Part shown: in pieces, positions 51,841 through 59,768 of the stretch | How the letters are laid out: each line of letters starts with the position of its first letter | How positions within the stretch are numbered: position 1 is the first letter of the stretch | Assembly (NCBI RefSeq): GCF_002278135.3 | Contig: NZ_CP029425.2 | Span: 1,774,001 to 1,838,000, forward strand | Reading direction: 5' to 3' | DNA: 64,000 nt | Source: Bradyrhizobium ottawaense | Lineage (GTDB): Bacteria > Pseudomonadota > Alphaproteobacteria > Rhizobiales > Xanthobacteraceae | Notes under the pieces: generated by a model | The model's database searches: none | Seen by the model: only the letters and a program-made list of their open reading frames with translations | What the model was told of the DNA's origin: nothing | Program-made: the position numbers and the translations under genes

Positions 51841-52506
51841 TCAGTTTGGTAGGTTCGGATCAATTCGTCTCGCAAATGGCTGCAAGCGCCTCAGTACCGT
51901 TGATGCGGACTCCCACTTTCCAGGCTCAAGGCCAAATTCAGGACGTGACGTCAAGGACGTCAGGACGAGGCCGTCATTTGCTTGAAGGGCCACAAACGTA
52001 GTGCGCAAAGCGGGCACGCGTACCTGCGCAAAATGGTTGGTACCGCCAGGTGCTTGCGCGGTCGAGTTCGCTTTTATATCGCTGCGGGCACGTGCCTCGT
52101 TTGGCGTTCCGAACGCTGCAGCGACCCATTCCCCTTTTATCTCTGCGATAGTGACGGAGGATTTGGTCTTTCCATCGACGGTGATCGAATAAACAAACTG
52201 GCCCGTCGGACGCAGCAGCTTCATCGGATCGCCGCCGTCCCACTCCCGCAGAGGATCAAGCCCGATCATGTAGTCGGCAACGGGGTCTCCGATCGAAGCG
52301 TGGGAGGCGTCACCGGGAGCGTCAAGACCAAGTGTCTTGAACTGCGTCGGAGCGTTCGAGATCGAGCGGAAAGTGTCGAGGGATTGGGCCGCAGCGGACG
52401 TGGCCGCGGCAGGCGCTGCAGTTTGCAGTTTGGCGTCCTGTGATATGGCTGGCGCCGCGGCAAGGACGAGGATGCTCGACAGAGCTACCGTGTTAGCGAA
52501 TGTCAT
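51841..52506 (-). CDS. Exported protein of unknown function, partner of the cysteine protease
   Basis: A 221-residue protein with a signal peptide (TVALSSILVLAAAPAISQ). Mature sequence: an Ala-rich stretch to about residue 45, then FRSISNAPTQFKTLGLDAPG, GDPVADYMIGLDPLREWDGG, GQFVYSITVDGKTKSSVTIA and EIKGEWVAAAFG. I recognise no family. Its start lies inside the end of the papain-like protease gene (14-base overlap), so the two are translationally coupled; it could be a substrate, inhibitor or scaffold of the protease. It lies between the two tRNA-Val repeats. Confidence 0.75.
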   Translation of the reverse strand: MTFANTVALSSILVLAAAPAISQDAKLQTAAPAAATSAAAQSLDTFRSISNAPTQFKTLGLDAPGDASHASIGDPVADYMIGLDPLREWDGGDPMKLLRPTGQFVYSITVDGKTKSSVTIAEIKGEWVAAAFGTPNEARARSDIKANSTAQAPGGTNHFAQVRVPALRTTFVALQANDGLVLTSLTSRPEFGLEPGKWESASTVLRRLQPFARRIDPNLPN

Positions 52507-53110
52507 AGAAGTCGTCCCAATGAGGGTGATCACCTGGAAGCTGGTCGTAGACCTCGTAGAGGATTGTCCGAGTCGCTCCGATATTCGGTTCCCATGGATC
52601 GTTGACATGGACGTAGTTCTTTCCATCGGGTGTCGTGGTGTAGCCCGTTGCGACCATCATATGGCCACCATTCCCGATCCAGCGCCAACTGAATGCGAAA
52701 GGCGTGAAGCTGCAAGGCTCGCCTACCTTCTTGGCGGCAAGCTGACTGCGCAGCTGATTCCAAGTCAACGGAGTGCCGTTTGTACGCTTGAATTGAAATC
52801 CGTATCTCTCGAACTCCGGCCAACCGCCCGAAACACATTCGTCGGGTGTCGGGGAATTGCAGCAGTCGCTGCGGTGCAGACGATAGTTCGCCTGAATGCA
52901 TTGCTCGACCGACTTTCCTAGATACTCCATGACCATCTGACCGCTTGCCGCCCAGCACCACATACCCGTCTTTTGTGGGCGTAAGGTGACCTGAAGTTCC
53001 ATCGTGCTAGGCGGATCGCAAGACGGCACCGCTGTGGGTGCCGCTTGGGCAAACGCTCCGCTCGAAGCCGCCGCAGCCAATCCAACGATCAACAATGCGC
53101 GGACTAGCAT
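52493..53110 (-). CDS. Exported papain-like cysteine protease
   Basis: A 205-residue protein: signal peptide MLVRALLIVGLAAAASSGAF (cleavage after AFAQ), then a papain-like domain. The nucleophile is Cys52 in KTGMWCWAAS with Gln46 in RPQ as oxyanion residue, the His is in GNGGHMMVATGY (His150), and Asn170/Asp171 in VHVNDPWEP completes the site. Other Cys (71, 83, 84, 92, 133) may form disulfides. This matches the bacterial papain-like group related to C39/NlpC-type folds. GAGGAGAG precedes the ATG. Middle gene of the three-gene exported operon. Confidence 0.85.
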   Translation of the reverse strand: MLVRALLIVGLAAAASSGAFAQAAPTAVPSCDPPSTMELQVTLRPQKTGMWCWAASGQMVMEYLGKSVEQCIQANYRLHRSDCCNSPTPDECVSGGWPEFERYGFQFKRTNGTPLTWNQLRSQLAAKKVGEPCSFTPFAFSWRWIGNGGHMMVATGYTTTPDGKNYVHVNDPWEPNIGATRTILYEVYDQLPGDHPHWDDFYDIR

Positions 53111-53201
53111 CTTCACTCTCCTCAAATGTCGCTCGATCCAAATTCGTAGAAGAAACAATTCGGGTTGGGCTTACGGTTTGAGCTGCTGCCCTGTCTTAAC
53201 T

Positions 53202-54365
53202 TCAGAAAGGTAGAAGGCCGGCGGGGCGGTTAGGGCGCACTGGTATCCGCTCTCGCAGCTCGCGTTCATCGTCCGTCTTCCTGCGCTTCCCTTGTTCTAC
53301 TCCGCCGGGCCCAGGTGCCAAGTTGGCGCCTTGCGTCAAGGTTACCGCAATTGTGCGCTGTGGCTGGCGGCCATATTGGGGTGCAAATTCGTCAGCGTAA
53401 GTGATGCAATAGACAACGGGATCAGTGAGACGCAGCTGCTTAAATGTGTTCTCTCTTGTGCGGGCATCCTGGACGCAAAGGTTGTAGCGCGCTCGCCAAG
53501 GTGCAGGCCGCAAGAATGGCGCGTTTAGGTCTCCATCAAAACGAACAACATTTTTGATTCCCCCCTCTGACGGCGGATCCAAACGGGGAAACACAAGGCT
53601 AAGCGTCAGTTTGTGAATGTCCAGTCGCGACGCGCTGATGCCGGCAGTCGCCGCCACAGGCCGGAACTGATTAGGCACTGGGTCCAGTCTTACCGCGGCG
53701 CCAGCGCCTCCACCGGCGTCTGTCGTAAAGGTCAGTGTGTCGACAAAGCTGTCCTTAGCACCCCCTTGCTGTTCGATATCGATGAAAGTCTCGACAACGC
53801 GTCCCACTCCGATCGCCCCTGTTAACGGATAGATGAAGTTTGCTGGATTTTCTGGCTGTTCAAAAACCCCCAGACACCGTTCGCGATTGGTGAGCAGTTC
53901 GTCCCAAGTGTCCTCGGAGGTGAAAACACGGTGACCTTGGCGCGTCAGATCGAGCGACGCGGAAGCCCCGGCGTCCAGCACATTTGACGTCATCCAGGGA
54001 AGATTAAATGCTGCACTGGCGCCAGAGATGTTCCGCTCTTTGATATCGAAGTCGAACGCGTAAACCACCGCGACTTTTGCTATCTTTCGGAGCAACACCT
54101 TCTGCTTTGGGCTCAAGCTTGTTAGGGGTTTCTTCGACTCTCCGTTCGCTGCGGCAATCTGTGCTGCAATCCGTTCGGGGGTAGCTGGAAGATCGATGAG
54201 TTCTTTGGAAAGCATGTAGTTGATGACTGCGGACCTCATCTCGCAACGAGCATAGCGAACGATGTCCTCAGTCTTTGAATAGCCGACGTCGTCGGGTATG
54301 GGATAAAATGAACAACCTCCAAGCCCCGCCGTCAAGATACAGACAGCCCAATTCACCGCGCGCAT
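53202..54365 (-). CDS. Lipoprotein of unknown function
   Basis: A 387-residue protein with a lipoprotein signal (AVNWAVCILTAGLGGC; lipid-modified Cys18 in LGGC). The mature part has an Ala/Thr-rich helical region (DLPATPERIAAQIAAANGES), a long beta-rich middle and a basic Pro/Arg tail (EQGKRRKTDDERELRERIPV). No family recognised. It is the first of three exported-protein genes, 91 bp upstream of the protease gene on the same strand. GGGGG is found six bases before the ATG. Probably anchors the set at the outer membrane. Confidence 0.75.
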   Translation of the reverse strand: MRAVNWAVCILTAGLGGCSFYPIPDDVGYSKTEDIVRYARCEMRSAVINYMLSKELIDLPATPERIAAQIAAANGESKKPLTSLSPKQKVLLRKIAKVAVVYAFDFDIKERNISGASAAFNLPWMTSNVLDAGASASLDLTRQGHRVFTSEDTWDELLTNRERCLGVFEQPENPANFIYPLTGAIGVGRVVETFIDIEQQGGAKDSFVDTLTFTTDAGGGAGAAVRLDPVPNQFRPVAATAGISASRLDIHKLTLSLVFPRLDPPSEGGIKNVVRFDGDLNAPFLRPAPWRARYNLCVQDARTRENTFKQLRLTDPVVYCITYADEFAPQYGRQPQRTIAVTLTQGANLAPGPGGVEQGKRRKTDDERELRERIPVRPNRPAGLLPF

Positions 54366-54739
54366 CGTTGCCCCCGTCCAACTTAAAAGACTTCGCAAAC
54401 TAAAAATTCTTACTGACGAAATTTCTCGAGCCCACCGACAAAGCGAGCAGGTGCCACCCCATACATCCCTAGCGTGTCTAAGTGGTTCTGGCTGGTCAAG
54501 TAGAAAATCGTTCGGGAATAACCTTTTCCGTCGGTCCATGTCACTGGCTCAAACTACGAGACGTGAGCGCAGCCCGCGTTGCACCAGGTAACCACCCAGT
54601 CAAAGATGCTTGCTTTGAAGCGCTCCGATTTCACGCCCGGTAGAGCGCGGCTCGAACTTTCGGAAATATCCAACCCAATAGCTCTTGATTGGTAGAGCGA
54701 TGTCACGAGAGCATCGGCTTCCGTAAAACGGTGACACGC
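54366..54739. other. 374-bp divergent spacer
   Basis: This separates the lipoprotein operon (minus strand) from the hypothetical gene at 54740 (plus strand) and must hold both promoters. No repeat, tRNA or further frame is supported. It is relatively A+T rich around 54395-54420. Confidence 0.5.
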
Positions 54740-55612
54740 ATGGGTCTGTCAATTCGCTTTTATCTGTTCGCCGAGGACGGGCTTCTAGCGATCTCGCAGC
54801 GCGTCATGATGGGACTGATCCGCGGCCAAGACGCAATGCCGCAGTACGCTGGCACGAAGCAGAAGGTTGCCGACGTCATCCTTGAGAATGAGGGCAAGAA
54901 ACCGCTCCGGATCGAAACAGTGCAGGGGAGTTTCCTGACGTTCGACGACAAGGGTAAGGTGCACAAGGACCTCGTGGCATCTGGCTTTGCGGCGCTCGAA
55001 ACCGGCATGGCGCTCGAGGAAGCCTTAAAGCAACCGCAGACCAAGATCTGGACCTCACGCCAAAGCTCAATCGCGAGAAGTGGGAGAGAGAACCGATGGA
55101 CACTCTCCAAGGACGACCTGGACGCCATTGCGGACGATATCTGGAGACGCAAGGAAGCGAGTCAGCCGCGCATCGAGCGCGCCCAGGGGATCGCTCCTAA
55201 GCCTCCTAAGGTCACCTACGAGGCCAAGGAGGCGATCCGAGAGATCAGGACGAGCCTGATTAGCATCGACAACAAGCTTCAATGGCTAAGCGAGCCTGCT
55301 CTGAAAGGCGCCGCGTTCGAGGCTCGCGAGAACGCCAAGATCGAAGCGGATGGGCCGCTGTGGCTCGGGATTGCCGCGGCGGCTGATCGCTATCACGAGA
55401 TCCAGGTTCGCCGACGCACAGGACGGGGTATCTGGTACGCGCTTGTGGAGATACTGCGATGGGATGCGGTTCAACGAACTGGAGAAGTGATCGCAAGCGT
55501 CGGGAGACTTATGACCGAGAATGCCAACTGCTTTACCGCGGAGACGTCGGTCCATACCGAGGTGCTATGTGAACTGGAGTGGGATGAAGAGGCGGGAGCT
55601 AAGCTTCTATGA
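54740..55612 (+). CDS. Hypothetical protein of mobile-element type
   Basis: A 290-residue cytoplasmic protein, not recognised. It opens GLSIRFYLFAEDGLLAISQR, continues with LIRGQDAMPQYAGTKQKVAD and has a helical, charged second half (EAKEAIREIRTSLISIDNKL, WLGIAAAADRYHEIQVRRRT). Start chosen at ATG 54740, which gives MGLSIRFYL; the frame is open from 54689 with no site. Its position 138 bases before the second tRNA-Val repeat makes it the terminal cargo gene of that element. Confidence 0.65.
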   Translation: MGLSIRFYLFAEDGLLAISQRVMMGLIRGQDAMPQYAGTKQKVADVILENEGKKPLRIETVQGSFLTFDDKGKVHKDLVASGFAALETGMALEEALKQPQTKIWTSRQSSIARSGRENRWTLSKDDLDAIADDIWRRKEASQPRIERAQGIAPKPPKVTYEAKEAIREIRTSLISIDNKLQWLSEPALKGAAFEARENAKIEADGPLWLGIAAAADRYHEIQVRRRTGRGIWYALVEILRWDAVQRTGEVIASVGRLMTENANCFTAETSVHTEVLCELEWDEEAGAKLL

Positions 55613-55750
55613 GCCAGAACGCTGCAAGAACAAATTCCCCCGCCTTTCCCCGAGTGTTGCTGCTTAGTTCTGCTCTTTCGTGCCTGCAACAGCCGAATAT
55701 ATGCCCGCGGCCGAAATTACAAAAAAAGGCTGGAATAACAGAGGTTTTGG

Positions 55751-55795
55751 TGGTGGGCGCACAAGGGATCGAACCTTGGACCTCTCCCGTGTGAA
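55751..55795 (-). repeat. Direct repeat copy 2: 3' part of tRNA-Val(CAC), attachment site
   Basis: Identical over 45 bases to 50863-50907 and again exactly the anticodon loop to CCA of tRNA-Val(CAC). Upstream bases on the minus strand (tgtgg) do not pair with the gggag stem, so this copy is not a complete tRNA either. The 4,843 bp between the copies carry the exported-protein operon. The rest of the 439-bp gap from 55613 to 56051 holds only this copy and the arm-site-like repeats. Confidence 0.9.
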
Positions 55796-55930
55796 CCACA
55801 ATCCGTAGACCCGAGCTAACCAAATCCGGCCATAGTTGAGGTGTAAAAACTCCTTAAATTAATGAGAGTTATGGCCTACTACGGCTATAAGAGCCCATAC
55901 CTGACCTTACTACATTTTGTATGCCCCCGT

Positions 55931-56035
55931 TGTGCCCGCCGCGGATATTCCCTTGGGGCACACAAACGGGGGAGGTCTGAGACCCGGTTCTGTTCGAGGC
56001 TCACCGCCCTTCTTGCGGGGCACACTGGGGCACAG
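55931..56035. repeat. Four GGGCACA motifs upstream of the integrase gene, possible arm-binding sites
   Basis: tgtgccc at 55931-55937 (inverted) and ggggcaca at 55955-55962, 56017-56024 and 56027-56034 (direct). They lie between the second tRNA-Val repeat and the integrase start, where integrase or excisionase arm sites are found in P4-like elements. Confidence 0.5.
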
Positions 56036-56051
56036 AGAGAGGGAAGGAATC

Positions 56052-57383
56052 ATGACGGAGCCGGCCAACCAGCTGACACTCACCGATGCGGTGATCCGCA
56101 ACGCAACGCTGCCGCCGGGTAAGGCGCAGCATTATCTCCACGACGACAAGCTGCCCGGCCTCGCCTTGCGCATGCGCGCCACCGGCGGCCGGACCTGGGT
56201 CTACCTCTTCACCAAGCCGGGGGTGAGGGGGACCCAGCGCAAGACCCTCGGCGCGTGGCCCAAATATAATGAGAAGGCCGCCCGCAAGGCCGCCACCATC
56301 GCCGCAGGCGAAGTCGTCAAGGGCTTGGACCCGAACGACGCGAAGCGCGAGGCGAGGCGGCAACAGGCAGCCGAGAAGCAGCGCACCACGCTCGCGACCC
56401 TCATTGTTGAAGATGGTCCTTACCAGACGTCTATGACCGAACGTCAAGTCGTCAACTGGAAGCCAGCAATGTCGGCGCTGCGGCGCGGGCTCAAGGATCA
56501 CGCCGAGAGCGGCGTGGGGGACCTGACGCGACGGCAGATCATGGCTGCGGTCGATAAGATTGCCAAGACCGGCAAGCGTGGTGCAGCCAAGGACTTGCGC
56601 AAGCACGTGCATACTTTGCTCGAATGGTGCGTCGGTGAGGGCTATGTCGAGCACAACGTGCTCGCCGGCTATCGCGCGCCCAAGGAAACCCGCGCGCAAA
56701 GGGTCGGACGCCGAACGAAGGGCCGCGCGCTGACCGATGAGGAAATCATCAAAGTCTGGGATGCATCCGGCAAGCTCGGGGCTTTTGGTCTCCTGGCTCG
56801 CATGTGCCTGCTCGGTGGCCCGCGCCGCAGCGAGCCTACCATGATCGAGTGGCGAAAGCACATCATGGATGACCGTATCACCTTCGATGCGGCGTGGACC
56901 AAGATGGGCCTGCACCACGACGTGCCGCGCACCCACCTCGCAAACGAGGTGCTCGCGGCCGCCAAACACTTCCAGCGCGCAACGTCCGACTATGTCTTCC
57001 CGTCACCAAAGACCGGCGGCCAGATGTCCGGGTTCACCAAGATGGTCAACCGCCTGGTCAAGGAAGCGGGTGTTGCCAAGTTTACCATGCATGACCTAAG
57101 GCGCAGCTTACGAACCGTCATGTCTCGCTGCGGCTACGACAACGAAATCCAGCGGCTGTGTGTCGGGCAAAGGCCAAGCGGAATCGATCAGGTCTACAAT
57201 CACGACGAACAGTGGATCATCCGCAAAATGGCGTTCGAAGCGGCTCACGACTACATTGCGGAGTTGGTCGGCGCGAAACGGGTCGGCAAAATCGTGCGCC
57301 TGCAGCGGACGAATCCGCTTGACCCGATCAAGGCCGAGCTCCTCGGCCGTCTCCGTGAGCATTATGCGGCTGAGGCATCTTAG
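56052..57383 (+). CDS. P4-type tyrosine integrase
   Basis: A 443-residue integrase, apparently intact. The N-terminal DUF4102-like part has LHDDKLPGLALRMRATGGRT and RGTQRKTLGAWPKYNEKAAR. The catalytic domain has the first Arg in LLGGPRRSEPTMIEW, H-x-x-R in MHDLRRSLRTVMSRCG and the Tyr in QVYNHDE. GGGAAGG lies before the ATG at 56052; the frame reaches 55917 through the arm-site region. It recombines at a tRNA 3' end. Its 3' end overlaps by 56 bases the excisionase-like gene on the opposite strand. It lies just outside the tRNA-Val repeat pair, so its partner attachment site may be either tRNA-Val or tRNA-fMet. Confidence 0.9.
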   Translation: MTEPANQLTLTDAVIRNATLPPGKAQHYLHDDKLPGLALRMRATGGRTWVYLFTKPGVRGTQRKTLGAWPKYNEKAARKAATIAAGEVVKGLDPNDAKREARRQQAAEKQRTTLATLIVEDGPYQTSMTERQVVNWKPAMSALRRGLKDHAESGVGDLTRRQIMAAVDKIAKTGKRGAAKDLRKHVHTLLEWCVGEGYVEHNVLAGYRAPKETRAQRVGRRTKGRALTDEEIIKVWDASGKLGAFGLLARMCLLGGPRRSEPTMIEWRKHIMDDRITFDAAWTKMGLHHDVPRTHLANEVLAAAKHFQRATSDYVFPSPKTGGQMSGFTKMVNRLVKEAGVAKFTMHDLRRSLRTVMSRCGYDNEIQRLCVGQRPSGIDQVYNHDEQWIIRKMAFEAAHDYIAELVGAKRVGKIVRLQRTNPLDPIKAELLGRLREHYAAEAS

Positions 57384-57693
57384 TGGTCTTATCGCACTTG
57401 GCCAGATAGTCGCGTACCGCATCGACACGATAGAGGGGGCGGCCATCGACGTAGCGCCATTTCAGCGGGTGGCTCGGATTGCGCCGCCACTGCTCCAACG
57501 CGCCGGGCGTACGCCGGATGACCGCGGCCGCCTCAAATGCCGTCAAATTAGAGCTGCCCGGCAGCGTATCGATATCGAACGTCGCGGGCGGCGGCATGCC
57601 ACGGTTCTTGCGACGGCGATTCGCCCGCGGTATTTTGCTGGAACCTGCCGACCCAAATGCCTCGATCCCAATCTTTTCGTCTTTGCCGCGCAT
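57328..57693 (-). CDS. Excisionase/AlpA-like small DNA-binding protein
   Basis: About 121 residues; start uncertain (57693 or 57711). After a basic N-terminus, a MerR/excisionase-type helix-turn-helix follows: SNLTAFEAAAVIRRTPGALE, QWRRNPSHPLKWRYVDGRPL, YRVDAVRDYLAK. Such proteins direct excision or repress the integrase promoter. It is convergent with and overlaps the 3' end of the integrase gene. Confidence 0.75.
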   Translation of the reverse strand: MRGKDEKIGIEAFGSAGSSKIPRANRRRKNRGMPPPATFDIDTLPGSSNLTAFEAAAVIRRTPGALEQWRRNPSHPLKWRYVDGRPLYRVDAVRDYLAKCDKTTKMPQPHNAHGDGRGARP

Positions 57694-57837
57694 GCCTCCG
57701 CCCCGAACCATGATCGGTCTGGGCAATAAGATCGTAGGCTGCTCCGGCAAGAAAGAAACCAAGTGCGCAGGTATGGTTGCTGGGTAGCTGTGGCGTACAA
57801 ATAGGACGAACCGGTTCCAGCCCGGCAGACCTTCGGC

Positions 57838-57881
57838 CTCATAACCTGAAGGTCATAGGTTCAAATCTATCCCCGCAACCA
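57838..57881 (+). other. 3' part of tRNA-fMet, attachment-site remnant
   Basis: 44 bases from the anticodon loop ctcataa through cctga, aggtc, atagg, ttcaaat and the acceptor strand ccccgca to ACCA. The bases before the loop (ttcggc) cannot form the needed tcagg stem, and one C is missing in the 3' T-stem strand compared with the expected cctat. Not a working tRNA. It directly precedes the broken integrase gene at 58009, the usual position of an attachment site. Confidence 0.8.
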
Positions 57882-58008
57882 AATTTCTGATGTAATACAA
57901 CGGGTTGGGCGAAAGCCTAACCCTTTAATTTTTCGTAAATGGCCTAGCACGCGCCTAGCACAAAATTCGACTTTTTGGTTCCCTGCGCTAAAATGCACGT
58001 GGAGGTGC

Positions 58009-59193
58009 ATGATGGCCAGGCACGAGCTTCTAGGTGGTCTGATTCAGGTATACCGGCGAAACGGCCGGTATTGGCACTGTTCGGCCTCCATCGACGGCCG
58101 CCAACACCGCAGCACGACCGGAGAGGAAGATCTCTCCCTCGCCAAGCAGTTTGCGGAGGACTCGTTTATCGGTCTTCGTGGGAAGGCGCGGGAGGGGCTG
58201 TTGGTGAATGAGAAGACCTTTCGCCAAGCCGCTGACCAATTCCTGAAAGAGTATGAGGTGATCACCGAGGGCCAGCGCAGCGAGCGCTGGGTCCAGGGTT
58301 ACGAGATCAGGCTTCGCCTGCACCTGTTGCCGTTCTTCAGGCAAGGTGCAGGAATATCGCCTACACCGGATCGCAACGTCTAAGACCGGCAAGGCGCCCG
58401 CGCGCAGCACTATCCACGACGAGGTCGTGACGTTGCGGCAGGTGTTGAAGACTGCCATTCGCCATGAATGGCTCGCGCACCTGCCGGACTTCTCTCCTCC
58501 TTATAAGACTTCGGGGAAGGTGGTGCATCGGCCGTGGTTCAGCCCCGAGGAATACAAGCAGCTCTACGAAACCACGCGGGCGCACGCGAAGGCCAGCCAG
58601 ATCCACCACCGTTGGAGTGCCGAGCAATTGCATGATTACGTCCTGTTCTTGGCCAACACCGGCTTGCGGCCGGATGAGGCCAAGAACCTCCAGCATCGCG
58701 ACGTGACCATTGTTGAGGACGAACGTAGCGGCGAGCGCATCCTGGAAATCGAGGTGCGCGGCAAGCGGGGCGTCGGCTACTGCAAGAGCATGCCGAGCGC
58801 GGTGCGACCCCTATGAGCGGCTGCTAGGCCGCGCGAAATACGTGAAGCAGGGCAGAGCGCGGGTGCTGGCGAAGCTGCCGCCCTCTAACGAGCCGCCGCA
58901 GTTGCCCAAGCCGACCGACCACGTGTTTCCGGGCAATCACATCAAGATGTTCAATGCCCTGCTTGATAGGAGCGAGTTGAAGCTGGATCGGGATGGCAAT
59001 CGGCGGACCGCATACAGCCTGCGGCATACCTACATCTGCATGCGCCTGATGGAAGGGGCGGACAGCTACTAGATAGCGAAGAACTGCCGAACCTCAGTGG
59101 AGATGATCGAGAAGTTCTATGCGGCGCACATCAAGAACAGGCTCGATGCTTCCGCCATCAATGTGCGTCAGGCCAAGCCCGCTCCTCGCAGGC
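58009..59193 (+). pseudogene. Tyrosine integrase, broken by frameshifts and a stop
   Basis: Three frames in sequence give one integrase. 58009-58345 encodes the N-terminus (GRYWHCSASIDGRQHRSTTG), which is missing a short part. From about 58346 comes EYRLHRIATSKTGKAPARST, then LFLANTGLRPDEAKNLQHRD with the first catalytic Arg. From about 58800 comes DHVFPGNHIKMFNALLDRSE and AYSLRHTYICMRLM. A TAG at 59070-59072 replaces a likely CAG, after which SVEMIEKFYAAHIKN with the catalytic Tyr continues in frame. Not functional. It lies 127 bp after the tRNA-fMet piece. Confidence 0.85.
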
Positions 59194-59224
59194 AGTTGAG
59201 TGAGGTCTTCTGCTTTTGTCGCCT

Positions 59225-59363
59225 TGTAGACCCTTCTGGACCAAGATCGGCGCGCGGCCTGGCAACAGGACGGCAAGGGCTTCAACATCCAGTTGAGCTG
59301 CCTGCCATTGAACGGCCGCCTCGTGGTTCGCGAACCCAAGGCCGACGCGGAGGCGGGGCAATG
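59225..59363 (+). pseudogene. 3' fragment of an element gene
   Basis: WQQDGKGFNIQLSCLPLNGR then LVVREPKADAEAGQ and a stop (TGA) overlapping the next ATG. This ending resembles small conserved proteins on mobile elements that normally begin FWTKIGAAWQQDGKGFN. The first part (FWTKIGA) is in another frame, so the fragment is both truncated and shifted. Confidence 0.5.
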
Positions 59364-59546
59364 AGCCCAGCCGCCACGCGGGGCTACGACGTCGGCTTCA
59401 AAAGCTGGATGACATACGAACCCCTCGTGCTCGCCAGCAGCGAGCACGAGGCCATCGCCAAGGGCAAGGCCATTTACGGCCTCGCCGGCCTCGGCGATTT
59501 TTCGTTCAGCGATTGCGGCGAAGGACTGGCTCGCCTAGGTTCATGA
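59361..59546 (+). CDS. Small hypothetical element protein
   Basis: A 61-residue protein: SPAATRGYDVGFKSWMTYEP, LVLASSEHEAIAKGKAIYGL, AGLGDFSFSDCGEGLARLGS. The ATG overlaps the stop of the preceding relic (ATGA) and follows GGCGGGG, so translation is plausible. Not recognised; it looks like the small proteins often found beside integrases in rhizobia. Confidence 0.45.
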   Translation: MSPAATRGYDVGFKSWMTYEPLVLASSEHEAIAKGKAIYGLAGLGDFSFSDCGEGLARLGS

Positions 59547-59768
59547 GCCGGAGGCGCATTCATGAACGTCGTCCTCAAGCCGGGTACGCGTTGACGATAG
59601 ATCTCCGACATATTCATCCGAAGTCGATGGCAGCAGCGCGACGCCTGCCGCATTCAGGCGGTTGCCTCAGCTTCCGGCAGCAGGAGCCAAGCTCAAGACG
59701 ATTGCTCAGAAAACCGCCTCTGTGCAAGACAATGGGTCCCTGTACGCGCAATAAGAGGAAACCGCGCT

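Noticed and set aside
51707..51985. 92-codon plus-strand frame as a gene
   Set aside because: Its second half is antisense to the exported-protein gene and it has no ribosome site or recognisable sequence.
55955..56035. GGGGCACA repeats as a CRISPR array
   Set aside because: The units are only 8 bases long, unevenly spaced and few, with no leader or cas genes; no CRISPR-like array was seen anywhere in the window.
57838..57881. Functional tRNA-fMet
   Set aside because: The 5' half is absent and one base is missing in the T-stem.
58030..58458. 142-codon minus-strand frame
   Set aside because: Shadow of the broken integrase, whose plus-strand frames give clear integrase motifs.
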